This document shows, one piece after another, positions 1 to 7,181 of a DNA stretch of 10,161 nt. The notes beneath the pieces are model-generated. The model made no database searches. It worked only from the letters and a program-made list of their open reading frames with translations, and was not told the origin of the DNA. Source of the DNA: Clostridia bacterium (lineage in GTDB: Bacteria > Bacillota > Clostridia > UMGS1883); the NCBI GenBank assembly GCA_900768005.1, contig CAAGBE010000003.1:1-10161 (forward strand), given 5' to 3'. The translations under genes and the position numbers were made by a program. Positions within the stretch are counted from its first letter, which is position 1. Every line of letters starts with the position of its first letter.

Positions 1-127
1 CGGGAGCAGTTACTGGTGCTGTTGCCTGAACGGAAGCCACTGCGGGAGCAGACGTAGCTGCACCGCCTACTTCTTCAACTTCTACTTCATAGGAATTACC
101 GTTTACATTTACAATAAATTTTCTCAT
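1..127 (-). CDS. Biotin carboxyl carrier subunit of a decarboxylase, N-terminal part (cut by window edge)
   Basis: The reading frame starts MRKFIVNVNGNSYEVEVEEV and continues into a linker rich in Ala, Pro, Val and Ser, then leaves the window at base 1. That opening strand pattern plus an Ala/Pro linker is typical of small biotin-carrier subunits of sodium-pumping decarboxylases (MmdC/GcdC type). In that family a C-terminal biotinyl domain with an AMKM-like motif carries CO2 from the carboxyltransferase to the membrane pump. The biotin site itself is not visible here. An AAGGAGT ribosome binding site at 136-142 fixes the start. It is the third gene of the operon after the carboxyltransferase and the OadG-type subunit, which supports the call. 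Substrate specificity cannot be read from this fragment. Confidence 0.82.
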   Translation of the reverse strand, partial: MRKFIVNVNGNSYEVEVEEVGGAATSAPAVASVQATAPVTAP

Positions 128-143
128 TTCGTTTTACTCCTTT

Positions 144-171
144 GGCATAAGGGAGTTAAACCCAATATGCC
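144..171 (-). other. Hairpin just upstream of the biotin-carrier ribosome binding site
   Basis: Arms GGCATA (144-149) and TATGCC (166-171) pair, and inner GGG (151-153) and CCC (161-163) extend the stem across a one-versus-two-base bulge. It lies in the 98-base gap between the OadG-type gene and the biotin-carrier gene, right before the AAGGAGT site. There is no U-tract, so it is not a terminator. It could be an mRNA processing or stability element that sets subunit ratios; this is inference. Confidence 0.4.
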
Positions 172-225
172 TTAAATTTGTTAAATTTCTATTTTTAAAC
201 CATATCTGGTTTGTCTACCTTATTC

Positions 226-588
226 CTAAAATCTGTTTTCAAGCATTTCGCGACGACCTGCTTTATTCCAAGCACCGCCTGAAATCTTCTTGTATGAACG
301 AACTACAAAGTCCGATGTACTCTTTTCTGTAACAACAGCGATTGCCGCAGTAATTGCCGCAATAATTTCACTTTCGTCAGCCTTTTCCTCCACAACTTCG
401 GGAGCAGGTGTCTGTACGAGAGCCTGTGCTACTGCCTTTGGCTTCTTTTCGCCGCTGAAAAGTGCCATTGCCTTGATAACAAACATTATAATTACCAAAA
501 TCGCAAATACGATTAAAATACCCATTACCGTGTAGGCAAGACCTGCCATAATAAGGTCCTTGGCAGACCATACTGTATTCAAATCCAT
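226..588 (-). CDS. OadG-family small membrane subunit of Na+-pumping decarboxylase
   Basis: A 120-residue protein with one hydrophobic segment at about residues 14-40 (AGLAYTVMGILIVFAILVII region), a charged Ala/Pro/Glu linker at about 45-85, and a basic C-terminal tail with a conserved-looking RSYKKISGGAWNKAGRRE stretch. This is the layout of OadG/MmdD subunits, which anchor and assemble the soluble carboxyltransferase and biotin carrier onto the membrane pump of oxaloacetate- or methylmalonyl-CoA-type decarboxylases. Its TAAGGAGG ribosome binding site overlaps the stop codon of the upstream carboxyltransferase gene, with a 14-base gap between the genes, so translation is probably coupled. 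It ends in TAG, followed two codons later by TAA. Position between carboxyltransferase and biotin carrier strongly supports the family call; substrate is not determined. Confidence 0.88.
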   Translation of the reverse strand: MDLNTVWSAKDLIMAGLAYTVMGILIVFAILVIIMFVIKAMALFSGEKKPKAVAQALVQTPAPEVVEEKADESEIIAAITAAIAVVTEKSTSDFVVRSYKKISGGAWNKAGRREMLENRF

Positions 589-602
589 TACAGCCTACCT
601 CC

Positions 603-2081
603 TTACATAGGCATATTGTCATGCTTACGGGCAATTGCGCCTGCACGCTTGCTCTTAAGCATTTCAAATGCTGCTACTATTCTTGCTCTTGATTCAGAAG
701 GCACGATTATATCGTCAATACAGCCAAGCTTTGCTGCATTGTAGATAGATGCTTCTGTTTCTATATATTCCTGCTCGAGAGCTTCACGGCTTTCTCCTGC
801 CTGAAGTCTTTCGCTGTACATAACACCAACACCTGCTGCAGGAGGAAGGGGTGCCATCTGGGCTGTGGGATATGCAAAAATAAGGTCTGCTCCACCCTGT
901 TTGGAATTCATAAGGGTGTATGCTGTACCGTATGCTTTCTTAACAATAAGATTAACCTTGGGAACAGTTGCTTCAACGAAAGCGTACATAAGCTCCGCAC
1001 TCTTTCTTGCAAGTCCCCATGTTTCTTCACTTGCGCTTGCTGTAAATCCCTCAACATCTGTTATAGTGAGGATTGGTGTATTGTAACAGTCACAGAAACG
1101 AACGAATCTTTCCATCTTCTGTGCGGCACGGCTGGAGATTTCATCACCGCTTGTAGCAACAACACCTACTACACTGCCGTTTATACGAACAAAGCCGATT
1201 GAAGCTTCCTCGGCATAATCTGCCTGAATTTCAAAGTAAGCCTTGTCATCTGCAATTTCGGCAATGACAACTCTTACATCGCTTATTGAATCCATATTGT
1301 CAAGAATTGAGCAGGGACGGTTGAGGTCGTCTGCTGTTTCATATTCAAAAGCATCAGAAAGGTTATTTGAGGGAATGTACGAAAGGAGTAGCTTTGCAAT
1401 TTCAATACATTCACTGTCGTCGTTTCCAATAAAGTGAGCATTACCATTCTTGTTAACGCTGCCCTTTGCATCAACTGAAGGAGCACTGCCCTCTGTTGCT
1501 TCAATAATATCGGGACCAGTTACGAACATTTTACCGTTTTTAGCGTTCATAATAACGAAGTCGCTCATTGCTGCAGCGATTGCACTGCCGCCTGTACAGT
1601 TACCGAACACGATGCTGATATGAGGAACTACACCGCTGATGTTTGCAAAGGAGGAAAGAACTCTGCCCATTGCACGCTGTACTCTGGGGCCGTCGGAAAG
1701 CCTTACACCGTTGGAGTCAAGCATACCGATAACAGGTGCACCCATCTTTGCAGCCATATCAACAATTTTGTTAATTTTATTGGCGTACATCTCGCCCATA
1801 CTGCCGCCGAGAACTGTTACGTCCTGAGAGTAGACATACGCGAGTCTGCCATCAATTGTACCATAACCGGTAACAACACCGTCTGCCGCTGTTTCACCGT
1901 CGCGGGCAGAAATAAATGCACCGATTTCAACGAAGCTGCCACTGTCTAAAAGTGCGTCGATTCTCTCTCTTGCTGTCATTGAACCATTCTGTCTTTGTTT
2001 ATCCTGTTTTTCCTTGCCGCCGCCTAAAGCAATTTCAGCTTTTCTGGCAAGAAGTTCGGATACTTTTTCGATTGAATTCAT
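603..2081 (-). CDS. Carboxyltransferase subunit of biotin-dependent acyl-CoA decarboxylase (MmdA/PccB-like)
   Basis: A 492-residue carboxyltransferase. The N-terminal half carries DGVVTGYGTIDGR (68-79), SQDVTVLGGSMGEMYA (85-100) and the first oxyanion-hole region GNCTGGSAIAAA (160-171). The C-terminal half carries TDVEGF (341-346) and KKAYGTAYTLMNSK (381-394). In this family the enzyme moves a carboxyl group between an acyl-CoA or oxoacid and biotin. With OadG-type and biotin-carrier genes following, it is probably the alpha subunit of a Na+-pumping decarboxylase, with methylmalonyl-CoA a likely substrate. Several loops differ from the textbook sequence: the usual PGFLPG loop reads EGFTASA, and AYGGAY reads AYGTAY, so a divergent subfamily or another substrate is possible. 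The start at 2081 is chosen because AGGAGGTA lies just upstream. The ATG at 2126 is essentially at the predicted transcription start and has no site. Confidence 0.87.
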   Translation of the reverse strand: MNSIEKVSELLARKAEIALGGGKEKQDKQRQNGSMTARERIDALLDSGSFVEIGAFISARDGETAADGVVTGYGTIDGRLAYVYSQDVTVLGGSMGEMYANKINKIVDMAAKMGAPVIGMLDSNGVRLSDGPRVQRAMGRVLSSFANISGVVPHISIVFGNCTGGSAIAAAMSDFVIMNAKNGKMFVTGPDIIEATEGSAPSVDAKGSVNKNGNAHFIGNDDSECIEIAKLLLSYIPSNNLSDAFEYETADDLNRPCSILDNMDSISDVRVVIAEIADDKAYFEIQADYAEEASIGFVRINGSVVGVVATSGDEISSRAAQKMERFVRFCDCYNTPILTITDVEGFTASASEETWGLARKSAELMYAFVEATVPKVNLIVKKAYGTAYTLMNSKQGGADLIFAYPTAQMAPLPPAAGVGVMYSERLQAGESREALEQEYIETEASIYNAAKLGCIDDIIVPSESRARIVAAFEMLKSKRAGAIARKHDNMPM

Positions 2082-2086
2082 ATTCC

Positions 2087-2094
2087 TACCTCCT
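2087..2094 (-). promoter_or_regulatory. Ribosome binding site fixing the carboxyltransferase start
   Basis: AGGAGGTA on the minus strand, five bases before the ATG at 2079-2081. It favours the 492-residue product over a version 15 residues longer. Confidence 0.85.
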
Positions 2095-2134
2095 ACTATT
2101 TTTTCAATCTCCAAAATCTTTCCCATTGTATCAT

Positions 2135-2163
2135 ATTATACCTCAAAAAAATCAGTATTTCAA
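2135..2163 (-). promoter_or_regulatory. Sigma-A promoter of the decarboxylase operon
   Basis: On the minus strand a -35 TTGAAA (2158-2163), a 17-base spacer and a perfect -10 TATAAT (2135-2140). Transcription should start near 2128, giving a leader of about 46 bases before the carboxyltransferase start codon. Confidence 0.78.
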
Positions 2164-2198
2164 TATCTAAACGACAAATTTTAAGGAATTTTCCAAAC

Positions 2199-2230
2199 AA
2201 AAAACACCGATAAATTTATCGGTGTTTTTT
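2199..2230 (-). terminator. Rho-independent terminator of the ABC transporter operon
   Basis: A perfect 32-base palindrome: an A6 run, then CACCGATAAATTTATCGGTG, then a T6 run. It begins 5 bases past the stop codon of the DUF3006-like gene. The symmetry would let it work on both strands, but only minus-strand transcripts reach it in this window. It separates the ABC operon from the decarboxylase promoter 35 bases further on. Confidence 0.9.
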
Positions 2231-2234
2231 GTGT

Positions 2235-2399
2235 TTATGTCAGAGTATATTCAAGCATTTCACAGTGAATCCTGCTCCCAACATCTGCACCAACCGGCAG
2301 AAGTGCAAGAGCTATGAATATCTCGTTTCCGTTTTCAATGTCCTTGAGGTAGGCATACTCCCCGTCTATGCGGTCAAGAATGTAGTCTTTCGGTTCCAT
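2235..2399 (-). CDS. 54-aa DUF3006-like small protein at the end of the ABC operon
   Basis: A short reading frame starting MEPKDYILDRIDGEYAYLKD and ending CEMLEYTLT. The opening 'y-I-L-D-R-I-D-G-E-Y-A' followed by an acidic strand, 'ALALLPVGADVGSRIHCEM' and a terminal strand matches the pattern of DUF3006 proteins, small beta-rich proteins of unknown function in Firmicutes. Its ATG lies two bases after the permease stop (GCGTGAAAATG), so it is probably translated by coupling. A GTG three codon positions from the permease end could also start it, adding two residues. It is followed directly by the operon terminator, which supports it as a real last gene. I cannot infer its role; DUF3006 genes elsewhere often sit beside metallo-beta-lactamase-type genes, not seen here. 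Confidence 0.8.
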   Translation of the reverse strand: MEPKDYILDRIDGEYAYLKDIENGNEIFIALALLPVGADVGSRIHCEMLEYTLT

Positions 2400-2401
2400 T
2401 T

Positions 2402-4438
2402 TCACGCCCCCAATCCAGTAAAGTCATAGTTGGGCAAAAGCTTTGAAAGTTCCTCTTCCGTCATAATGGTAATTATGTTATAATCACCCATCTTTTCATT
2501 TGTAACCCTATATACCACTAGCCTTTCATTTTTTGGTATGTATTCGGTTTTTGCAGTCTGGATATAGTCTATAAGCGTTTTTTTATCCTGCTCCGTTGCC
2601 AGTTTTATAAACTTATCTTTTCCGAGTACAACCTCTCCCTCTTTATTGAAAAGCGGAAGTTCATCATTTTCGTTGGCAATATATATCTCCCCTACATTTT
2701 TTATGGAAAGCTCTTCCCAATACCCGTTCTCGTAAAGCCAGTTCATCGTATTTTCAAAGTTGGGGTTTATCTTCTGACTCAGATATTCAATACGGATATT
2801 TTCATTCCCGCTCGGAACGGTCATCACTGTCATTTCAGGATTGGTAGTTATTACTTCTGCAGGAACATAGTTAATCTCAAGCCTTAAGTCCCATCCGTTG
2901 CTCTTTATACGGTTGTAGTTTAAGGATGAAATGTCCTTTCTTACACATTCAACCAACTCGCGAAGCTTTTCCTTGTCTTCGTCTATATTGATATATTTGT
3001 CACCGCTGGCATTGATACTATAAACTGATTCCATAGGTGTAAAAATCTGCTCGGACCCTTTCCTGAAGTTTTCATTTTTATAGAAAGATTCCATTACTGT
3101 ATGAAGCTCATCCTCCGTTATATTGTATACGCGGTGAATCATTTTTCCGTTATCAAGCCTATACTCTATATGAATTCTCGTTTCATATATTCTGTCCCTG
3201 AGAACTGTTCTCCTTTCCGACATTTTCTCGTGAAGGACCTGAGCTTTTGCTATAATGTCACCGTCGGTAAGTAACGGCTTTTCTCCGTTATAGTAGTAAT
3301 TATAAACCGCTGCCGACTCAATTTTATCGGCTGACGGAACATAGGTTTCGTATCCGAAAAAGCTTGTAAAGGCACAGAAACAAACCGCAAGAGTGCAGAT
3401 AATCACAAAAGCAACATAGCCTTTATAGGATTTCCACACACGGAGAGTTTTTCTAAGGAGCATTTCACTTCCGAAATACACTACTCCGCTGACAATAAAC
3501 ACGGCAATCCACAATACAAAAGGAGCATCATATACCGAGTAGCTGAATATCGAAAAGGTCGCCAAAGCTCCCATAAATGTAACAAGGTACTTAAAAATGT
3601 GATTAAGGCATTTAAACCCTGCCACATCCTCGGCTGTTTCCATTCTGCGTTTGGAGTAAAAGATTCCGCCTATTATATATAAAACCAATGCAAGTATGAA
3701 AAATACCCCAATATCTTTTATGTATGATGCAAGAACCTCTTCTCTCACGTGTTCCCAGCTTGTCATTATGGTCGGAATTCTTGTAATAAAAGCGGTATTA
3801 AATACCTTTTCCACAAGCTCCCCCTCTCCCGCGAAGCCAAAAAGGAAAATTTCTGCAAACATTGTAAATGCCGCTGCAAGGATAAAGCCTATTATATGGA
3901 AAATTATCGTAAGTCCTACTGCCGCAAAGCTGTTACCTGTAATTGAGGATATAAAGCACACACAGGAGAACATAACAAAAAGGCTGAAAAGGTTGAGAAG
4001 TAGCCACGTCAGGCAATCACCGACACCGAAACATCCTGAATATGCCTCCACTGACACTAGCATAAGAATAAGGGTATTCAGCACAACCGGTATCGCCATC
4101 AGAGTTAATGCCGCAAGCACCGAAGATATATAATTTGTACCCCTTTTAATCGGCAGGCTGTGAACAAATACAGATGCCTTCCTTGAATGAATAAAGCGAA
4201 AAATCAAAAGTCCTGCAATGGTCGGAACAACAATGCTGAGAAGCATTGGTATTATCATATAATCACTCAGTATCAAGTTTCTTCCGCCGTATGACTCATA
4301 GGCAGGATTCTCGTTAAGGAGTATCATTATCCCCGTAGAAAGAAATAACAGTATAAAATACAAAATGCTTCCCCACGCATAACGGAGCAGAGTCGATTTG
4401 TATATACCTTTATTAAACAATGATGTTTTTAAAGTCAT
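2402..4438 (-). CDS. ABC-2-type permease with C-terminal extracytoplasmic region (DUF6449-like)
   Basis: A 678-residue membrane protein. Hydrophobic segments lie at about 20-42, 60-84, 104-130, 143-165, 170-200, 241-262, 282-301, 306-325 and 339-361, so eight to nine crossings. The loop RKASVFVHSLPIKRG (86-100) is typical of ABC-2 permeases paired with YtrB-like ATPases. Residues after 362 form a soluble region of more than 300 residues, presumably outside the membrane, rich in Glu, Lys and Tyr, with the 'YRLDNGKMIHRVYNI' type strand seen in DUF6449 proteins. The start overlaps the ATPase gene by 26 bases and has GGAGG at 4447-4451 inside it. It should form the transport channel with that ATPase. 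The substrate is unknown; relatives are linked to cell-envelope stress and peptide antibiotic response. Confidence 0.85.
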   Translation of the reverse strand: MTLKTSLFNKGIYKSTLLRYAWGSILYFILLFLSTGIMILLNENPAYESYGGRNLILSDYMIIPMLLSIVVPTIAGLLIFRFIHSRKASVFVHSLPIKRGTNYISSVLAALTLMAIPVVLNTLILMLVSVEAYSGCFGVGDCLTWLLLNLFSLFVMFSCVCFISSITGNSFAAVGLTIIFHIIGFILAAAFTMFAEIFLFGFAGEGELVEKVFNTAFITRIPTIMTSWEHVREEVLASYIKDIGVFFILALVLYIIGGIFYSKRRMETAEDVAGFKCLNHIFKYLVTFMGALATFSIFSYSVYDAPFVLWIAVFIVSGVVYFGSEMLLRKTLRVWKSYKGYVAFVIICTLAVCFCAFTSFFGYETYVPSADKIESAAVYNYYYNGEKPLLTDGDIIAKAQVLHEKMSERRTVLRDRIYETRIHIEYRLDNGKMIHRVYNITEDELHTVMESFYKNENFRKGSEQIFTPMESVYSINASGDKYINIDEDKEKLRELVECVRKDISSLNYNRIKSNGWDLRLEINYVPAEVITTNPEMTVMTVPSGNENIRIEYLSQKINPNFENTMNWLYENGYWEELSIKNVGEIYIANENDELPLFNKEGEVVLGKDKFIKLATEQDKKTLIDYIQTAKTEYIPKNERLVVYRVTNEKMGDYNIITIMTEEELSKLLPNYDFTGLGA

Positions 4439-5312
4439 AACCCAAACCTCCTAACTCGTAAATAAATACCTCTTCCAATGTAAGACTTATGCGCTCGCAC
4501 AAGTGAGGTGAAAGCTCTCTGAGTTTTTTGCAGGTGGAATCTGCCTCTCCCCGCATAATAAGACTATACACGGAGCCGGTATTTGAAATATGAAGCACAT
4601 TCTCGTTTTCTGAAAGCTTTTCTGCAATATCTTCATCCAGCATAAGCTGATACTTGTGAACTGCACCTTTAAGGTCGTCAAGGGGTTTTTCCATAATCAT
4701 TCTGCCCTCGTGGATAATTCCCACCCAATCACAAATATCCTCAAGCTCGCGGAGGTTATGCGATGAAACCAGAACTGTCATTTCCCTGTCTGTAACATCA
4801 GCAATTACAAGATTTAAAACCTGCTTGCGCATTACGGGGTCAAGTCCGTCAAGAGGCTCGTCAAGTATAAGTACCTCTGGCATAGCTGAAAGACTGAGCC
4901 AGAATGCAACCTGCTTTTTCATACCCTTGGAAAGCTTTCTTATCTGACGTTTTTCGTCAATTTTGAAAACCTCTTTAATTGCTTCGTAACGCTCGCTGTT
5001 AAACTGCGGATAAATGTTTTTATAAAAGTTTGCCATTTGTTTTACTGTATATGTACTGTAATAAAACCAGTCATCGGCAATGCTTATAACAGTATTTTTT
5101 ATGTTCACGTTTTCATAAACAGGCTCGCCGTTTATTGTGATTTCCCCTCTGAGCGGTTTTAAAACGCCGTTTATATGATTTATGATAGTGGTCTTTCCTG
5201 CCCCGTTAGGTCCTACAAGTCCATATATAGCACCTTTGGGTACATTAAGCGAAAGATTGTCAAGCACTTTGAAATCGTCAAAATACTTGGTAACATTTTT
5301 TACCCTTATCAT
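4413..5312 (-). CDS. ABC transporter ATPase, YtrB-like
   Basis: A 299-residue ATP-binding subunit. Walker A GPNGAGKT is at 34-41, the signature LSKGMKKQ at 127-134, Walker B LILDEP at 148-153 followed by the D-loop GLDP, and the switch His at 185 in SSHN. The Q-loop region reads ISIADDWFYY with no glutamine, common in YtrB/EcsA-like ATPases of GntR-regulated operons. It should power the adjacent ABC-2 permease at the inner face of the membrane. Its ATG overlaps the GntR stop (TAATG), with GGAGG at 5320-5324, and its end overlaps the permease start by 26 bases, so the three genes form one coupled unit. Function in export versus sensing is not decided by sequence. Confidence 0.93.
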   Translation of the reverse strand: MIRVKNVTKYFDDFKVLDNLSLNVPKGAIYGLVGPNGAGKTTIINHINGVLKPLRGEITINGEPVYENVNIKNTVISIADDWFYYSTYTVKQMANFYKNIYPQFNSERYEAIKEVFKIDEKRQIRKLSKGMKKQVAFWLSLSAMPEVLILDEPLDGLDPVMRKQVLNLVIADVTDREMTVLVSSHNLRELEDICDWVGIIHEGRMIMEKPLDDLKGAVHKYQLMLDEDIAEKLSENENVLHISNTGSVYSLIMRGEADSTCKKLRELSPHLCERISLTLEEVFIYELGGLGYDFKNIIV

Positions 5313-5689
5313 TACTGTTCCTCCTTTTTGGAATAGATGTCAGAAACTATATCTGCAACTTTATCCTTACTCTCTCCTAAAAACATCAGCTCGCTTACTG
5401 TTTTTCTGAGAGTTTCGTAAAGCTCGTCTGTTTTGTGACTTGTCTTAACAACTGAAGCAGTTGAAACAAAATTTCCTTTCCCCTTTATGCTGTATATATA
5501 GCCGTCTGTTTCAAGTTGCTTGTAAGCCTTCTGCACCGTATTCGGATTTACCGTAAGACTTATGGAAAGCTCCCTGACTGATGGAAGCTGCTGGTCAGGC
5601 TTTAAGATGCCGTTTACAATAAGCTCACGAAATCCCATTACTATCTGCTCATATATGCTTTTGCTGTCCCGGTAGTCAAGACTTATCAT
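5312..5689 (-). CDS. GntR-family repressor, YtrA subfamily
   Basis: A 125-residue regulator. A winged helix-turn-helix occupies about residues 10-76: SIYEQIVMGFRELIVNGILK, then PDQQLPSVRELSISLTVNPN with the recognition helix following, then the GYIYSIKGKGNFV wing. The C-terminal tail is short (about 50 residues, two helices), as in the YtrA subfamily, with no ligand-binding FCD or UTRA domain. It is the first gene of an operon with an ABC ATPase and permease, the classic YtrA arrangement, so it probably represses its own operon. The start at 5689 has an AAAGGAGGC site at 5697-5704. The longer frame starting at 5761 would begin inside the -35 element of the promoter and is rejected. Confidence 0.93.
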   Translation of the reverse strand: MISLDYRDSKSIYEQIVMGFRELIVNGILKPDQQLPSVRELSISLTVNPNTVQKAYKQLETDGYIYSIKGKGNFVSTASVVKTSHKTDELYETLRKTVSELMFLGESKDKVADIVSDIYSKKEEQ

Positions 5690-5696
5690 ATTGTTG

Positions 5697-5704
5697 CCTC
5701 CTTT
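5697..5704 (-). promoter_or_regulatory. Ribosome binding site fixing the GntR start
   Basis: AAAGGAGG on the minus strand, seven bases before the ATG at 5687-5689; it selects the 125-residue product. Confidence 0.85.
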
Positions 5705-5732
5705 CAACCGTATTACGTGTTCTAGTACAGTT

Positions 5733-5749
5733 AGTATAGCATATATACT
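5733..5749. promoter_or_regulatory. Candidate GntR operator over the promoter
   Basis: Inverted repeat AGTATA (5733-5738), five bases, TATACT (5744-5749). One arm coincides with the -10 box and the other lies in the spacer, the usual place for an autorepressor site. The arms are short and AT-rich and one is constrained by the promoter, so chance is possible. Confidence 0.35.
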
Positions 5750-5761
5750 TTTCATTGTCAA
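5733..5761 (-). promoter_or_regulatory. Sigma-A promoter of the GntR-ABC operon
   Basis: On the minus strand a perfect -35 TTGACA (5756-5761), a 17-base spacer and -10 TATACT (5733-5738). The start should be near 5726, about 37 bases before the GntR ATG. The promoter sits about 12 bases from the preceding gene's terminator palindrome. Confidence 0.85.
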
Positions 5762-5773
5762 TAGGGTAAAAAT

Positions 5774-5809
5774 AAAAAATTGCTGATGACTGAGTCATCA
5801 GCAATTTTT
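5774..5809 (-). terminator. Rho-independent terminator of the ceramidase-family gene
   Basis: Arms AAAAATTGCTGATGAC (5775-5790) and GTCATCAGCAATTTTT (5794-5809) pair over 16 bases around a TGA loop. On the minus strand the T run follows the hairpin, and it starts only 3 bases past the stop codon at 5813-5815. Confidence 0.92.
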
Positions 5810-5812
5810 ACT

Positions 5813-7156
5813 TTATTTCAAGTCTTCAAGAAGCTTCTTTCCTTCTTTTATTATAAATTCACCTACGCCTGCCTTGAAGATGGAGCTTCTTGCTTCGTAG
5901 CCGCCCTCATCATAGGAATCCTGCATAGGGAAATATCCCTGATAGCCGTTTGTTATACAGCAGGGAATTATCATATCGTAACCCTCGGTTTCCTTAAGTC
6001 CTCTGCCAATTGCATTAAAGGGTTCACCGGGGATACCAATGATTGCAACAGGTCCGATTCTGAAGCCTGAGAGAATCATATCAAACGCGTCTGGAGCGTT
6101 TTCAAGAAGAACCATTCTACCTGCTTCTGCAACAACTGTGGTAAGCATCATCCCCTCATAAGGAAGCTCACTGTCCTTTCCTGCCTTATGCAGGTCGTTG
6201 ATTCTGTGTGCTTCGGGAAGCTCAGCAGGAGTGGGTTTATTGGAAGGAACATTGATGGTTACAAGTTTTCCTTTTATGGAGTCAACATCTATGTAATTCA
6301 CCTTATCAAAAGCCTGCAGCACGCCGCCTGTAACGACACGGGCAATGTACTGAGCGTGTGAGTATCCTCTTGATACATCGTCAAAATCAATAAACATTCC
6401 ATTAAGGTCGCCGCCCTTGGGATGTACATTTACGTGGTTGATATCTCCCTGTGCACCATTGAAGAAAATACACTTGGTGTTGTCAAGGATTTTTTCAACA
6501 TCCTTTCTGAGAAGTGCGGGCCAGTCGCCTGAAATCTTACATCCGCCAACAACATCGGGATGGTTCGCAAAGTTTACAAACACAATTGTATCTGCACCTT
6601 CACGGTCAAAGCGGATAACATTTACGCTGTCATCAATCTGACCTACAGGACGTACAATATCGGGGTTATTAACACCGGGGTTGGTTTTTGTAGAGCCGTC
6701 TTTCATAATGAAACGGCGTACAAAGGCAACATTCTCCGCTTTACCTTTGCCGTAGCCCATCTTTGCATCCTTAAGGTCTGCAATTGCAAAAACGGCTGCG
6801 TCTCTGATACGCTTTCCGAGAAATGTTCTGTATTCAACAACAAGGGGGTCATTATCCCTGCCGTTTACTTCGGGACCTGTATGTGTATGTGTGCAGGAAA
6901 TCATTATATTGTCCATAGGCACAGAAGTAGCCTCACTTACCAGTTTTCTGTAAGCTGTACTGATTTTCTGCACAATGCCTGCATTATCAACGTTTATCAA
7001 AAGCTGGGTTTCACCATTAAGGCTTATTGCAAGCGCATTTGCTTCAAGGTTATCCAAGATTCCGTCTGCAAAACGTTCCTTGAAATATCCGCTGACAAAT
7101 ATACCCATAGGCGGATTTATATTTACACGGGCAAAACCTGCTTTAAGACTACTCAT
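5813..7156 (-). CDS. Neutral/alkaline ceramidase-family hydrolase, N-terminal catalytic domain only
   Basis: A 447-residue protein made up of the catalytic domain of the neutral/alkaline non-lysosomal ceramidase family. It has CTHTHTGPE at 88-96, FANHP at 196-200, NGAQGDIN at 233-240, GEPFNAIG at 377-384 and a Tyr-rich YFPMQDSYDEGGYE at 408-421; these match the family's zinc ligands (two His, Glu, Tyr). The family hydrolyses amide bonds of ceramides. Two things argue against true ceramidase activity: the position of the nucleophilic Ser in GDVSPN reads Asn240, and the C-terminal Ig-like domain is absent. There is no signal peptide, so it is probably cytoplasmic. Start at 7156 is set by GGAGG at 7165-7169; a start five codons upstream overlaps that site. 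It is a single-gene unit with its own promoter and terminator. The real substrate is unknown. Confidence 0.88.
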   Translation of the reverse strand: MSSLKAGFARVNINPPMGIFVSGYFKERFADGILDNLEANALAISLNGETQLLINVDNAGIVQKISTAYRKLVSEATSVPMDNIMISCTHTHTGPEVNGRDNDPLVVEYRTFLGKRIRDAAVFAIADLKDAKMGYGKGKAENVAFVRRFIMKDGSTKTNPGVNNPDIVRPVGQIDDSVNVIRFDREGADTIVFVNFANHPDVVGGCKISGDWPALLRKDVEKILDNTKCIFFNGAQGDINHVNVHPKGGDLNGMFIDFDDVSRGYSHAQYIARVVTGGVLQAFDKVNYIDVDSIKGKLVTINVPSNKPTPAELPEAHRINDLHKAGKDSELPYEGMMLTTVVAEAGRMVLLENAPDAFDMILSGFRIGPVAIIGIPGEPFNAIGRGLKETEGYDMIIPCCITNGYQGYFPMQDSYDEGGYEARSSIFKAGVGEFIIKEGKKLLEDLK

Positions 7157-7164
7157 AATTAGAA

Positions 7165-7169
7165 CCTCC
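7165..7169 (-). promoter_or_regulatory. Ribosome binding site fixing the ceramidase-family start
   Basis: GGAGG on the minus strand, eight bases before the ATG at 7154-7156; the alternative ATG at 7171 would place this site inside the coding sequence. Confidence 0.8.
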
Positions 7170-7181
7170 AAAAAAATAATA

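Noticed and set aside
197..212. Inverted repeat AAACCA-TATC-TGGTTT after the OadG-type gene, considered as a terminator
   Set aside because: The stem is only six pairs and no T run follows on the minus strand; the operon clearly continues into the biotin-carrier gene.
1620..1949. Plus-strand 109-codon frame opposite the carboxyltransferase
   Set aside because: It is antisense to conserved catalytic motifs and has no supporting start signals.
2082..2126. Longer N-terminus for the carboxyltransferase (start at 2126)
   Set aside because: That ATG is within a couple of bases of the predicted transcription start and lacks a ribosome binding site, while the ATG at 2081 has a strong one.
5690..5761. 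Longer N-terminus for the GntR regulator (start at 5761)
   Set aside because: It would begin inside the -35 box and translate across the promoter; the internal ATG has a strong ribosome binding site and matches the family start.
6560..7162. A 200-codon open frame on the plus strand opposite the ceramidase-family gene
   Set aside because: It lies wholly antisense to a gene with clear family motifs, has no ribosome binding site or promoter, and its Cys-rich composition is what the complementary frame would produce.
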